Positions 22,606 to 32,072 of a DNA stretch of 64,000 nucleotides are shown here, in pieces. The DNA is taken from NCBI RefSeq assembly GCF_004795255.1, contig NZ_SSBQ01000002.1:3553501-3617500 (forward strand), written 5' to 3'. The notes beneath the pieces were generated by a model. That model made no database searches and had not been told where the DNA came from. It saw only the letters and a program-made list of their open reading frames with translations. How positions within the stretch are numbered: the stretch's first letter is position 1; each line of letters begins with the position of its first letter. The position numbers were made by a program, and so were the translations under genes. The stretch is from Streptomyces sp. RKND-216. GTDB taxonomy: Bacteria; Actinomycetota; Actinomycetes; Streptomycetales; Streptomycetaceae.

Positions 22606-25600
22606 TCAGCGCGGCGGGAGCTTGGGGCGGCGGCGGTCGGGGACGTGCGCGAGGTCCGGAGGGGTGGCGGCGGGGTGCTGTTCCAGGCGGTCCAGCGCGG
22701 TGCGTACGGCGGCGGCCAGCACCGTGTAGTGGCCCTCCGCCCAGTCCAGGGGCGTGCGTTCGACCTCGATGTCGGGCTCGACGCCGTGGTTCTCGACCGA
22801 CCAGCCGTAGGCGTCGAACCAGGCGGCGTTCATCGGCACCGTGATGACCGTGCCGTCGCCCAGGCGGTGGCGCCCGGTCATGCCGACGACGCCACCCCAC
22901 GTGCGGGTGCCGACGACCGGGCCGAGGCCGAGCAGCCGGAACGCAGCGATGATCATGTCGCCGTCGGAGGACGTGGCACCGTCGGCGAGGGCGACGACGG
23001 GACCGCGCGGCGCATTGCCCGCGTAGCTGACGGGCTGGGCGTTGCGGGTGAGGTCCCAGCCGAGGATGACGCGGGTCAGCTTCTCCACGACGAGTTCGCT
23101 GATGTGGCCGCCCGCGTTGCCGCGCACGTCGACGATGAGGGCGGGGCGGGCGACCTCCATCCGCCAGTCGCGGTTGAACTGCGCCCAGCCGGAACCGCCC
23201 ATGTCGGGGATGTGCAGGTAGCCGCACGCGCCGCCGGACAGTTCGCGGACCACCTCGCGCCGCCGCGTCACCCAGTCCTGGTAACGGAGTTGGCGGTCGT
23301 TGATCAGCGGCTGGACGGCGATGCGGCGGGGCGGGCGTTCGGGGTCGGTGCGGGAGAACGTCAGCTCGACGGTGGTGCCCCCGGCGGCGGTCAGCAGCGC
23401 CCACGGCCCGGCGGTCGGGTCGACGGGGCGGCCGTCCACGTGCGTGACGGTGGCGCCCTCGCGGATGCCGAGACCGGCCAGCGGCGAACGGGCCTTGGAG
23501 TCGGAGGAGTTGCCGGGCAGGATGCGGGAGATCTGCCACTCCCCGGCCTCGGTGCGCGTGAAGTCCGCGCCGAGGAGTCCGATGGGCCGCTGGTAGTGGG
23601 GCGGCCCCTCGTCGCGCCGGGCCGCGGCCACGTACGCGTGCGAGGTGCCCAGCTCGCCGAGGAGTTCGCGCAGCAGGTCGGCGAACTCGGCGGGTGAGGC
23701 GACGCGTTCGACCAGCGGACGGTACTGGTCCAGCACGGCGTCCCAGTCGATGCCGCAGATGTCCGGGTCCCAGAAGTAGGCGCGGATGATGCGGCCGGCC
23801 TCCGCGTACGCCTGCCGCCACTCCGCCGCCGGGTCGACCTCGTGCTGGATGCGGCGCAGGTCCACGTGGACCATGGAGTCCAGGTCGGCCGGTTCGGTGG
23901 CCGGGACCACCCGCAGGTCGCCCTCGTCGTTGACGACCAGCCGGGAGCCGTCGCCGCTGACGGTGAACGCGTCGACCAGGCCGGTGAGTTCGGTGCGTTT
24001 CGCCTTGACCAGGTCGAAGTGTTCGAGGGTGGGCCGGCCGGAGGTGTCGGCCGGGTTGACGAAGGTTTCGCCCAGGGCGCCGGAGATCGGGTAGCGCAGC
24101 CAGACCACGCCGCCGCCGTGCACGGGCCGCAGCGCGGAGTATTTGGAGGCGGCGACCGGGAACGGCGTCACCCGGTCGGGCAGGCCCTCCGCCTCGACCA
24201 GCACCGTGCCGTACTCGCCGGACACGCTCTGCGGGTCCAGCCCGCCGGCGGCCGGCCGGCCCTCGGGCGTCAGCGCGAACGGCGACAGCGTCGCGGAGGA
24301 CAGCGGCACCAGGTAGGGGCGGCAGCCGAGGGGGAACGAGAGGTCGCCGGTGTGCACGTCGTAGACCGGGTCGAAGCCGCGCCAGGAGAGAAAGGCGAGG
24401 TAGCGGCCGTCGCGGGTGAAGACGGGCTGCTCGTCCTCGAACCGGCCGTCGGTGACGTCGACGACGGTGCGGGTGCCGCCCAGGCGTCCGATCCTGATCT
24501 GGCTGAGAGAGCGTCCGATGCCGGGGTGGGCCCAGGCGATCCAGGAGGAGTCGGGGGAGAAGGACAGGTCGTGGACGGGGCCGTTGACGGAGGCGACCAG
24601 CTCGGTGACGGGGTCCCAGGCCGGGGGCTCCGGCTCCGCCGCGCTTCCGGTGTCCGGCGCGTTCCCGGCCTCCGGCTCGCCCCCCGGCTCCGGGTCGGCC
24701 CCGGACTCCCCCTCGCCCGCGGTCGCCCCGCGTTCCGCCTCGTCCGCCGTCCGGCCCGCTTCCGCCACGTCGCCCGCCTCGCGCGCCTCCGGGGCCCACT
24801 CCGGGGGACGCTCGGCGTCCTCCGGGGCGCGGACGTCGACGAGCAGCAGCCGTCCGTCGTGCGAGGCCACGGCGACCGTGCAGCCGTCCGGTGCGGCGGT
24901 CAGTTCGCGGACGCGGCCCAGGCGTCCGCCCGCCAGCCGCCACGGGGTACGGGGGCGGGTGGCACGCGGCAGGTCGGCGATCTCCAGGGCGTCCTCGCCG
25001 TCGGCGTCCGTCACGTACGCGACGCGGCCGGTGTCGCCGAGCATCACCGGCAGCCGCACCCGTACGCCGGGGGTGTCGGCCAGGGTGCGGGCCGGGCCGT
25101 CCCGGTGGGTCAGCCAGTACAGGCTGCCCCGCACGCCGACGGCGCTGGCGCGGCCGGTGTGGTCGGCGGCGAGCGCGTCCAGGTGGGCGGCGGCGGGCAC
25201 CTGATACGGGCGCCGCCCGGGGCGCGGGCCGCCCAGCCGAACGGGCAGCCTGCGCGGGCGGCCGCCGGGCGACAGGTCCTCGGCGAGCCACAGTTCGCCG
25301 GCGCACTGGTAGACGACGCGCCGCCCGTCGGTGGCGGCGTGGCGGGCGTAGAAGTCGGCGTGGTCGGTGTGGCGGCTCAGGCCGGTGCCGTCGGGCAGAC
25401 AGGAGTAGAGGTTGCCGACGCCCTCGTGGTCGGAGAGGAACGCGATGCGGCCCTGCACGAACATCGGGCAGTCCAGGTGGCCGTCGAGGTCGGGGAGCAG
25501 GCGCTGCCCGTCGAGCCACAGGCGGCCGGTGGCGCCGCCGCGGTAGCGCTTCCAGGCGGCCGGTTCGTGCGGGGGCGTGCCTGCGAGCAGCAGCGTGTGC

Positions 25601-26070
25601 GGGCGGTCCGTGCGTCCGGCGGCGATGTGGGCGACGGGGCCCCAGGGCAGGCGGGCGCCCGGGCCGCCGCCGGTGCGGACCTGGTACGCCCAGGTGAAGT
25701 GGGAGAACGGCTGCTCGTGCGAGGAGACGGCCAGGACGTCGCTGCACCCCTCGCCGTCCGGCGGCGTCCAACCGCAAACCCGGGTGTCGGGGGAGCCCCA
25801 GTAGGTGAGGCGGGTGGTCCGGCCGCCCGCCACGGGCGCGAGGTGGATCTCGGGGTCCAGGCTGCGCCAGGTGGTGAACGCGATGTGGCGGCCGTCCGGG
25901 GAGAAGCGGGGGTGGTCGACACGGGTGCGGTCGACGGTGAGCCGCCAGGCCCGTCCGGGTTCGGCGCCCTCGTCGGCCAGGGGCGTGACCCACAGGTCGT
26001 CCTCGGTGATGAAACAGGCCAGATCACCGTGAAGGTCGGGAAACCTCAGATACGCGCCGTTCTCCGTCAC
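22606..26070 (-). CDS. tri: Tricorn protease homologue
   Basis: Encodes 1154 residues. GTG 26070 is preferred because GGGAG lies 10 bases upstream and the product then opens with the family start VTENGAYLRFP; ATG 26079 is the alternative. Tricorn is a giant cytosolic peptidase that trims peptides released by the proteasome. Order: beta-propellers (about 1-690), PDZ domain (about 860-950) and the split catalytic core. Key residues are S810/H811 in GTSHAY (charge relay) and nucleophile S1035 with specificity residue D1036 in ATSSDGD; DVRGNAGG lies between. A 60-residue acidic Glu/Ala/Gly/Pro insert (about 430-490) interrupts the propeller region and is not a usual part of the fold. It is divergent from the MMPL gene. 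Confidence 0.9.
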   Translation of the reverse strand: MTENGAYLRFPDLHGDLACFITEDDLWVTPLADEGAEPGRAWRLTVDRTRVDHPRFSPDGRHIAFTTWRSLDPEIHLAPVAGGRTTRLTYWGSPDTRVCGWTPPDGEGCSDVLAVSSHEQPFSHFTWAYQVRTGGGPGARLPWGPVAHIAAGRTDRPHTLLLAGTPPHEPAAWKRYRGGATGRLWLDGQRLLPDLDGHLDCPMFVQGRIAFLSDHEGVGNLYSCLPDGTGLSRHTDHADFYARHAATDGRRVVYQCAGELWLAEDLSPGGRPRRLPVRLGGPRPGRRPYQVPAAAHLDALAADHTGRASAVGVRGSLYWLTHRDGPARTLADTPGVRVRLPVMLGDTGRVAYVTDADGEDALEIADLPRATRPRTPWRLAGGRLGRVRELTAAPDGCTVAVASHDGRLLLVDVRAPEDAERPPEWAPEAREAGDVAEAGRTADEAERGATAGEGESGADPEPGGEPEAGNAPDTGSAAEPEPPAWDPVTELVASVNGPVHDLSFSPDSSWIAWAHPGIGRSLSQIRIGRLGGTRTVVDVTDGRFEDEQPVFTRDGRYLAFLSWRGFDPVYDVHTGDLSFPLGCRPYLVPLSSATLSPFALTPEGRPAAGGLDPQSVSGEYGTVLVEAEGLPDRVTPFPVAASKYSALRPVHGGGVVWLRYPISGALGETFVNPADTSGRPTLEHFDLVKAKRTELTGLVDAFTVSGDGSRLVVNDEGDLRVVPATEPADLDSMVHVDLRRIQHEVDPAAEWRQAYAEAGRIIRAYFWDPDICGIDWDAVLDQYRPLVERVASPAEFADLLRELLGELGTSHAYVAAARRDEGPPHYQRPIGLLGADFTRTEAGEWQISRILPGNSSDSKARSPLAGLGIREGATVTHVDGRPVDPTAGPWALLTAAGGTTVELTFSRTDPERPPRRIAVQPLINDRQLRYQDWVTRRREVVRELSGGACGYLHIPDMGGSGWAQFNRDWRMEVARPALIVDVRGNAGGHISELVVEKLTRVILGWDLTRNAQPVSYAGNAPRGPVVALADGATSSDGDMIIAAFRLLGLGPVVGTRTWGGVVGMTGRHRLGDGTVITVPMNAAWFDAYGWSVENHGVEPDIEVERTPLDWAEGHYTVLAAAVRTALDRLEQHPAATPPDLAHVPDRRRPKLPPR

Positions 26071-26255
26071 CTCGCCCATTCTCCCAAGCGGACGGACGCG
26101 GGCAAGTTGTGATCTGGCCCTCATTTCGTTCGTCGGCTCAACCGTTGGGTATGCGAGCCGGCGTCTTTTGGCATGGACTGCCATCACTGTCTCCGCTCGG
26201 TCGCCGTCCTCCAGGTGAGCGGCCGGTGGGGCCCGAGAACCGGAGAACCACGCCC

Positions 26256-28505
26256 GTGGCCACATTCCTGTACAAACTCGGCAGGCTCGCCTTCCGGCGC
26301 CGCCGTATCGTCGCCCTGCTCTGGGTGGCGCTGCTGGTGGCCGCCGGAGTGGGAGCCTCGACCGCGTCCTCCCCGCCCGACGACGACTTCGCGCTGCCCG
26401 GCACCGAGGCCCAGAAGGCCTTCGACCTGCTCGGGGAGCAGTTCCCCGAGGCCAACGCGGACGGCGCGACCGCCCGCCTGGTCTTCCGCGCCGAGGACGG
26501 CGCCAAGATCACCGCCACCGACAACCGCCGGGTCGTCGCCGAGGTCCTCCAGGACGCGAAGAGCGAGCAGACCGTCGCGGTCTCCGACCCCTTCGCGAAG
26601 CGGAGCGGCGCCGTCAGCCGGGACGGCGAGACCGCGTACGCCGTGGTCTCGTTCGAGGTCCCGGCGATGGAGCTGACCGACGCCTCCCGCGAGGACCTGG
26701 AAGCGGCGGCCCAGACCGGCCGGGACGCCGGGCTCACCGTGGAGACCAGCGGCGACGCCCTCTTCGCCGAGCCCGACATGGGCAACGGCGAGATCATCGG
26801 CATCGCCGTCGCCGCGATCGTGCTGATCCTCACCTTCGGCTCGCTGGTCGCGGCCGGACTGCCGCTGCTCACCGCACTGATCGGGGTCGGCATCGGCATC
26901 TCCTCGATCGCCGCGCTCGGCGCCACGCTCGGCCTCTCGGCCACCACCTCGACGCTCGCCATGATGATCGGCCTGGCGGTCGGCATCGACTACGCCCTGT
27001 TTATCGCCTCCCGCTACCGCGCGGAGCTGACGGAGGGCCGGGAGCGCGAGGAGGCGGCCGGACGCGCCGTCGGCACGGCGGGCTCGGCGGTGGTCTTCGC
27101 GGGCCTCACGGTCGTCATCGCGCTCGCCGGGCTGTCCATCGTCAACATCCCCATCCTCACCAAGATGGGCCTGGCCGCCGCCGCCACCGTGGTGATCGCG
27201 GTGCTGGTGGCCATCACGCTGGTCCCGGCCGCGCTCGGCATGGTCGGCAAGCGGATCTTCGGCCGCAAGGTGCGCAAGGCCAACCCGGAGACCGGTGCCC
27301 CGGTCGCGGAGCACGCCGACGCGCGGCCCAGTGCGGGCGTCCGCTGGGCGCGGTTCGTGCTGCGCCGGCCGATCATGGTGCTGGTGGCGTCCGTCATCGG
27401 ACTGGGCGCGCTGGCGATCCCGGTCTCCGGCATGCAGCTCGGCCTTCCGGACGAGGGCGACCAGCCCGCCGAGACCACGCAGCGCAAGGCGTACGACATG
27501 CTGTCGGATGCGTTCGGGCCGGGCTTCAACGGGCCGCTGCTGCTGGTCGTGGACGCCCGGGACGCCGAGGACCCGCAGGCCGCGGCCGGGCGGGTCGTCA
27601 CGTCCGTGCGGGGCGTGGACGGCGTGGTGAACGTGTCGCCGCCGGTCTTCAATGCCGACAAGGACACCGCGACCATCACCGCGATCCCCGAGACCGGGCC
27701 GAGCGACCCGGAGACCGAGGACGTCGTGCGCGACATCCGCGACCGGGCGGAGGGCCTTGAGACGAAGACCGGCGCCACCGTCCTGGTGAGCGGTGCGACG
27801 GCGGTCGCCATCGACTTCTCGCAGGTCATGAACGACGCGCTGGTGCCCTACCTCTCGCTGGTCGTCGGGCTCGCGTTCGTGCTGCTGATGATCGTCTTCC
27901 GCTCGGTGCTGGTGCCGTTGAAGGCGGCGCTCGGCTTCCTGCTGTCCGTGCTGGCGGCACTCGGAACCGTGGTGGCCGTCTTCCAGTGGGGCTGGGGCGC
28001 GGAGCTGATCGGCGTCGAGTCGACCGGGCCGATCATGAGCATGATGCCGATCTTCATGGTCGGTGTGATCTTCGGGCTGGCGATGGACTACGAGGTGTTC
28101 CTCGTGACCCGCATGCGCGAGGCGTACGTGCACGGGGAGTCGCCCGAACGGGCCGTGGTCTCCGGCTTCAAGCTCGGCGCCCGCGTCGTCACGGCCGCCG
28201 CGGTCATCATGATCAGCGTCTTCGCCGGGTTCATCGGTGCCGGCGACTCGATGATCAAGATGATGGGCTTCGGTCTCGCGGTGGCCATCCTCTTCGACGC
28301 CTTCATCGTCCGGATGGCCGTGGTGCCGGCGGTGCTCGCGCTGCTCGGGCGGCGCGCCTGGTGGGTGCCGCGCCGGCTGGACCGGATCCTGCCGAACGTC
28401 GACGTGGAGGGCGAACGCCTGCGCCGGCGGCTGGCCGAAGGCGGCGAAGCCGCCGGGGCGGTGCCGCAGCAGCGCGCCGCGGAGCCCGAGGACTCGCGGG
28501 TCTGA
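26256..28505 (+). CDS. MMPL-family RND transporter
   Basis: Encodes 749 residues. GTG 26256 has GGAGAA 8 bases upstream. It has the two-repeat MMPL/RND layout: one N-terminal helix (IVALLWVALLVAAGVGAS), a periplasmic-type domain, and five helices including GLAVGIDYALFIASRYR. A second helix after residue 370 precedes another extracellular domain and a final five-helix bundle with GLAMDYEVFLVTRMRE. The charged residues in both DY motifs are intact, suggesting proton coupling. The family exports lipids or hydrophobic metabolites, or gives drug resistance, as ActII-3 is thought to do. A charged cytoplasmic tail ends the protein. No biosynthetic genes are adjacent to suggest cargo. Confidence 0.88.
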   Translation: MATFLYKLGRLAFRRRRIVALLWVALLVAAGVGASTASSPPDDDFALPGTEAQKAFDLLGEQFPEANADGATARLVFRAEDGAKITATDNRRVVAEVLQDAKSEQTVAVSDPFAKRSGAVSRDGETAYAVVSFEVPAMELTDASREDLEAAAQTGRDAGLTVETSGDALFAEPDMGNGEIIGIAVAAIVLILTFGSLVAAGLPLLTALIGVGIGISSIAALGATLGLSATTSTLAMMIGLAVGIDYALFIASRYRAELTEGREREEAAGRAVGTAGSAVVFAGLTVVIALAGLSIVNIPILTKMGLAAAATVVIAVLVAITLVPAALGMVGKRIFGRKVRKANPETGAPVAEHADARPSAGVRWARFVLRRPIMVLVASVIGLGALAIPVSGMQLGLPDEGDQPAETTQRKAYDMLSDAFGPGFNGPLLLVVDARDAEDPQAAAGRVVTSVRGVDGVVNVSPPVFNADKDTATITAIPETGPSDPETEDVVRDIRDRAEGLETKTGATVLVSGATAVAIDFSQVMNDALVPYLSLVVGLAFVLLMIVFRSVLVPLKAALGFLLSVLAALGTVVAVFQWGWGAELIGVESTGPIMSMMPIFMVGVIFGLAMDYEVFLVTRMREAYVHGESPERAVVSGFKLGARVVTAAAVIMISVFAGFIGAGDSMIKMMGFGLAVAILFDAFIVRMAVVPAVLALLGRRAWWVPRRLDRILPNVDVEGERLRRRLAEGGEAAGAVPQQRAAEPEDSRV

Positions 28506-28556
28506 CCCGTCGCGCCTGCGGCGCGCGTGCGCCTTCGCGCGGCGGACGCCGACCGA

Positions 28557-28593
28557 CGAGGCGGGGCCGGGAACTTCCCCCGGTCCCGCCTCG
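28557..28593. terminator. Bidirectional terminator, MMPL / PP2C genes
   Basis: A 15-bp stem with one G-T wobble (28557-28571/28579-28593) and a 7-base loop, midway between two convergent genes. Confidence 0.85.
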
Positions 28594-28628
28594 CACGGTT
28601 CCGGCGGGGGCGGACTTGTCGTCAGCCG

Positions 28629-29384
28629 CTACCTCGGGGCCGGGGCCGGGGCCGGGGCGGGCTCGGGGTGCGTGGCGCGGAGGGCGAGGAGGGCCATGTC
28701 GTCGGCGGGGCGGCCGTCGAGGCGGCGGGCGACATGGGCGCGGACCTCGCGGCGCAGCGTCCGCACGACCGCCTCGGGGTCGCCGCCGACGTGACCGCGC
28801 AGCCGGGAGACGGGGTCGTAGAACGCGCCGTCCGCGTCGCGGGCCTCGGTGGTGCCGTCGGTGAGCAGCAGCAGTGTCGCGTCCGGTGGGAAGGGCACCG
28901 TGAGGGACCATGCGCCGGCCGGGGACAGGTCGCGCAGCCCGAGCGGCGGGCCGGACTCGGCCGGGGCGAGGACATGGACCGCGTCGGGGCGCAGCAGCAG
29001 CGGCGCCGGGTGCCCGCGGTTGACCAGCCGCAGCGCGCGGCCGTCGGGGCCGATCTCCGCGACGACGGCGGTGACGAAGTCCTCCGCGCCCTCCTCGTCC
29101 GTACGCGTGGACGCGTGCCCGCGCACCGCGGCCTCCAGCGCGTCGACCACCGTTTCCAGCGTCGGCGCTTCGGCGGCGACCGATCCGAAAGCGTCCAGCA
29201 CGGCACGCGCTCCCGCGCCCGCCGCGGCACCCTGGCCGCGGACGTCGCCGATGAGCAGCCGCAGCCCGTACGGGGAGCTGCGCACGGCGTGCAGGTCTCC
29301 GCCCATGCTCATCTCGGCGGTCGCGGGGAACCACTCGGCCCCGGCCGCCCGTACGGCTTCGGTCACGTCGGTCACGTCGGTCAC
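28629..29384 (-). CDS. PP2C-family (SpoIIE-like) serine phosphatase
   Basis: Encodes 251 residues. The GTG start at 29384 overlaps the stop of the SsgA-like gene (GTGA), so translation is coupled. It is a stand-alone SpoIIE/RsbU phosphatase domain without PAS, GAF or membrane part. Metal-binding motifs are MSMGGDLHAV, IGDVRGQG and the late DDMALLAL; the GTTE strand LLLLTDGTTEARD is also present. It ends in an Ala-Pro repeat tail. Such enzymes dephosphorylate anti-anti-sigma factors, or in Streptomyces signal to developmental regulators. Pairing with a cell-division activator suggests a role in sporulation septation; this is inferred from coupling only. Confidence 0.85.
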   Translation of the reverse strand: MTDVTDVTEAVRAAGAEWFPATAEMSMGGDLHAVRSSPYGLRLLIGDVRGQGAAAGAGARAVLDAFGSVAAEAPTLETVVDALEAAVRGHASTRTDEEGAEDFVTAVVAEIGPDGRALRLVNRGHPAPLLLRPDAVHVLAPAESGPPLGLRDLSPAGAWSLTVPFPPDATLLLLTDGTTEARDADGAFYDPVSRLRGHVGGDPEAVVRTLRREVRAHVARRLDGRPADDMALLALRATHPEPAPAPAPAPR

Positions 29385-29794
29385 ACGCCTCGCAGGAGTT
29401 CGGCGAGGTCGCGGTCGAGCTCGTGCGACCCGACGCGTTCCGCGCCCTGCGGCACGCGGTCGTAGGCGGCGTCCAGGAAGGCACGGACACCGGGGGTGTC
29501 CACTTCGAGCAGGGCGATGCCTTCCGCCGCGTGCAGGCTGAGGGCCGTGCGGTGCGGGCCCGCGGGCCGCAGGCGGACGTCGCCCTCGCCGGCCGGGAGG
29601 CCCAGCCCGGTGGCCAGCAGGTCGCGGGAGAACGTCCAGACGGCCTCGACGCCGTCCAGGCAGGCCGGGGCGGGGAAGGTCACGGAGACCGCGAAGGCGT
29701 TCCGCGGGTCGTAGCGCAGCAGGACCCTCAGCGGGCGGGGCTCGGGCGCCCGGGTGACCAGTTGGGCCTGCACGGTGTGCTCGATGACGGACAC
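29381..29794 (-). CDS. SsgA-like sporulation and cell division protein (SALP)
   Basis: Encodes 137 residues, the normal SALP length. GTG 29794 follows AAAGGAG. Family features are LRVLLRYDPRNAFAVSVTF, VEAVWTFSRDLLATGL, GEGDVRLRP and a C-terminal ELDRDLAELL helix. SALPs occur only in sporulating actinomycetes and control septum placement and spore-wall formation; SsgB recruits FtsZ. Which paralogue this is cannot be told by eye, so no symbol is given. A hairpin (TCGGCA-TG-TGCCGA, 29810-29823) lies just upstream of the ribosome binding site on the leader. Confidence 0.92.
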   Translation of the reverse strand: MSVIEHTVQAQLVTRAPEPRPLRVLLRYDPRNAFAVSVTFPAPACLDGVEAVWTFSRDLLATGLGLPAGEGDVRLRPAGPHRTALSLHAAEGIALLEVDTPGVRAFLDAAYDRVPQGAERVGSHELDRDLAELLRGV

Positions 29795-29809
29795 GAATGC
29801 TCCTTTCCA

Positions 29810-30083
29810 TCGGCATGTGCCGACGCCCCCTGCAGGGTCAGACGCGCCGCGCCGCCCCGTAGTCACGGCGCCGCACCCGTGAGCTGCGCCACAGTGCATG
29901 GCGCCCGCTCGGGTTGGGTATTCCTCCGCAGGGTGCACGCTCTTGCACACCGTTCGCAGGTGCCCACTACCATCGAACGGCTGTCTGCAGGGTCGGTCCG
30001 CTGGCCGGCCCTCCACCAGCCGTTGCACGACGGCCGGTGCACGCCGGCGGAACCACCACCCACCGAGAAGCGGAGCCTTCGCC
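29810..30083. other. Divergent intergenic region, SsgA-like / cbiMN
   Basis: Holds the promoters for two opposite operons. A perfect hairpin GCGCCA (29886-29891)/TGGCGC (29899-29904) with a 7-base loop is visible. I looked for the conserved B12-riboswitch core and box on the cbi side and did not find it. No ORF with coding character is present. Confidence 0.5.
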
Positions 30084-31268
30084 ATGCATGTCCCCGACGG
30101 ATTCATCAACGCGCCGGTGTCGGTCGCCACCGGCGTCGTCGCCGTGGGCGCGGTCGCCGTCTCGCTGCGCGGCGCGCGCCGTGAGCTGGGCGAGCGCACG
30201 GCACCCCTCGCCGGTCTGGTGGCGGCGTTCATCTTCGCGGTGCAGATGCTGAACTTCCCCGTCGGCGCCGGAACCAGCGGCCATCTGCTGGGCGGTGCGC
30301 TGGCGGCGATCCTCGTCGGGCCGTACACGGGTGTGCTGTGCATATCCGTGGTGCTGCTGATGCAGGCGGTGCTCTTCGCGGACGGCGGCCTCACCGCGCT
30401 CGGCACCAACATCACCACGATGGGCGTGGTCGGCGTGGTGGTGGCGTACGGCGTCTTCCGCGGCCTGGTGAAGGTGCTGCCGCGCCGCCGTTCGTCGCTC
30501 ACCGCCTCGGCGTTCGTGGCCGCGGTGGTGTCGGTCCCGGTCGCGGCAGCCTCCTTCGTCGGCGTCTACGCCCTCGGCGGCACCGCGGACGTGGCGCTCG
30601 GCAAGGTGCTGGGCGCCATGGTCGGTGTGCACGTCCTGATCGGCATCGGCGAGGCGATCATCACGGCGCTGACGGTGGGCGCGGTGCTGTCCGTGCGCCC
30701 CGACCTGGTGTACGGCGCGCGCGGCCTGACCGCGCCGCTCACCCTGCGCACCGGTGCCGCCCCGGCGGTGCCCGGCACTCCGGCCGCCGCCGAGCAGTCC
30801 CTCGCCGCCCGCACCGAGACCACCGCCCCGGCCCCGCAGCCCGAGCCCGCCCCCGCCGCGCACCGGCCGGCCGGCAAGGTGTGGCTGGCCGGCCTGGGCG
30901 CCACGCTGGCCTGCGCGGGCGTGATCAGCTTCTACGCCTCCGCGCACCCCGACGGCCTGGAGAAGGTCGCCGCCGAGTTCGGCTTCGAGGAGCAGGCCAC
31001 CGAGCATGACCTCGCGGAGTCCCCGCTGGCCGACTACGGCGTGGCGGACGTAGAGAACGCCCGGATCTCCGGCGGCCTGGCCGGTGTGGTGGGCGTCGGC
31101 GCGACCCTCGCCGTGGGCAGCGGCGTCTTCCTCACCGTGCGCCGCCGCCGTTCCGGCTCCGCGGCCGCCGCCGACACAAGCCCCGCCGACACGACACCGG
31201 GTACCGGCGCGGACCCGGACGGCGGCCCCGTCCCCTCCGGCCCGGCCCCGTCGCAGGAGAACCGGTGA
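30084..31268 (+). CDS. cbiM: Cobalt/nickel ECF transporter substrate component CbiMN fusion
   Basis: Encodes 394 residues. It opens with the signature MHVPDGFI, in which the N-terminal Met-His chelates Co(II) or Ni(II). Seven-helix CbiM sequence follows to about residue 230 (LNFPVGAGTSGHLLGG, CISVVLLMQAVLFADGG, LGTNITTMG). After an Ala/Pro-rich linker comes a CbiN-like module with the PDGLE motif (D290) and two helices, so the separate cbiN gene of other bacteria is fused here. It is the S component that confers metal specificity. It is first in an operon with cbiQ and cbiO. Which metal is moved is not decided by sequence. Confidence 0.9.
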   Translation: MHVPDGFINAPVSVATGVVAVGAVAVSLRGARRELGERTAPLAGLVAAFIFAVQMLNFPVGAGTSGHLLGGALAAILVGPYTGVLCISVVLLMQAVLFADGGLTALGTNITTMGVVGVVVAYGVFRGLVKVLPRRRSSLTASAFVAAVVSVPVAAASFVGVYALGGTADVALGKVLGAMVGVHVLIGIGEAIITALTVGAVLSVRPDLVYGARGLTAPLTLRTGAAPAVPGTPAAAEQSLAARTETTAPAPQPEPAPAAHRPAGKVWLAGLGATLACAGVISFYASAHPDGLEKVAAEFGFEEQATEHDLAESPLADYGVADVENARISGGLAGVVGVGATLAVGSGVFLTVRRRRSGSAAAADTSPADTTPGTGADPDGGPVPSGPAPSQENR

Positions 31269-31307
31269 CGGCGCGCCGCGCGGTCGCGCGTCCCGGGGAG
31301 AGCTGAC

Positions 31308-32072
31308 ATGGGAGCAGGGCACGCGCACCGGCTGTACCGGCACGGGCACACGGCGGTGCACGCGCTGCCGCCGCACTGCAAGCTGGTCGCCGTCCTGTGC
31401 TTCGTCCTCGCCGTGGTGGCCACGCCGCGCGAGGTGATGTGGGCGTTCGGCGTGTACGCGGTGCTGCTGGCGGCGGTCGCCGTCGCGGCCCGCGTGCCGC
31501 CGGGGCATCTGCTGAAGCGGATGCTGATCGAGGTGCCGTTCGTGGCGTTCGCGGTGCTGATGCCGTTCGTCGCCGAGGGCCCGCGCACGGAGGTGCTGGG
31601 CCTGTCGCTCTCCGAGTCCGGACTGTGGGGCGCGTGGAACATCCTGGCCAAGGGCACCCTCGGCGTCGCCGCGTCCGTGCTGCTGGCCGCCACCACCGAG
31701 CTGCGCGAGGTGCTGCTCGGCCTCCAGCGGCTGCGGCTGCCGCCGCTGATGGTGCAGATCGCGTCCTTCATGATCCGCTACGGCGACGTCGTCGCCGACG
31801 AGATGCGGCGGATGCGCATCGCCCGCCTCTCCCGCGGCTTCGAGGCGCGCGGCGTCCGACACTGGGGCGTGCTGGCCAAGTCGGCGGGGGCTCTGTTCAT
31901 CCGGTCCTACGAACGCGGGGAGCGCGTGCATCTGGCCATGCTCAGCCGGGGGTATGCCGGGTCGATGCCGGTGATCGACGAGGCGACCGCCACCGGGGCC
32001 CAGTGGGCCCGCAGCGCTCTGCTTCCGGTATCGGCGCTGGCCGTGTGCCTGGCAGGATGGGTCCTGTCATGA
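31308..32072 (+). CDS. cbiQ: ECF transporter T component CbiQ
   Basis: Encodes 254 residues. ATG 31308 follows GGGGAG. It is a transmembrane coupling protein with about five to six helices and the two short Ala-Arg-Gly-type signatures (RLSRGFEARG and MLSRGYAGSMP) that dock onto the ATPase grooves. The N-terminus (RLYRHGHTAVHALPPHCKL) is typical of CbiQ. It lies 39 bases after cbiMN and overlaps cbiO by ATGA. Confidence 0.9.
   Translation: MGAGHAHRLYRHGHTAVHALPPHCKLVAVLCFVLAVVATPREVMWAFGVYAVLLAAVAVAARVPPGHLLKRMLIEVPFVAFAVLMPFVAEGPRTEVLGLSLSESGLWGAWNILAKGTLGVAASVLLAATTELREVLLGLQRLRLPPLMVQIASFMIRYGDVVADEMRRMRIARLSRGFEARGVRHWGVLAKSAGALFIRSYERGERVHLAMLSRGYAGSMPVIDEATATGAQWARSALLPVSALAVCLAGWVLS

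Noticed and set aside
22367..25993. Long open frames (over 1000 codons) opposite or overlapping real genes, for example across the tricorn and RHS genes
   Set aside because: Their Arg/Pro/Gly/Ala-dominated translations lack domain motifs and are the usual shadow frames of high-GC coding DNA.
29795..30083. Cobalamin riboswitch before the cbi operon
   Set aside because: The expected B12-box and conserved core strings are not present on either strand by eye; only simple hairpins are seen. A covariance-model search would be decisive.
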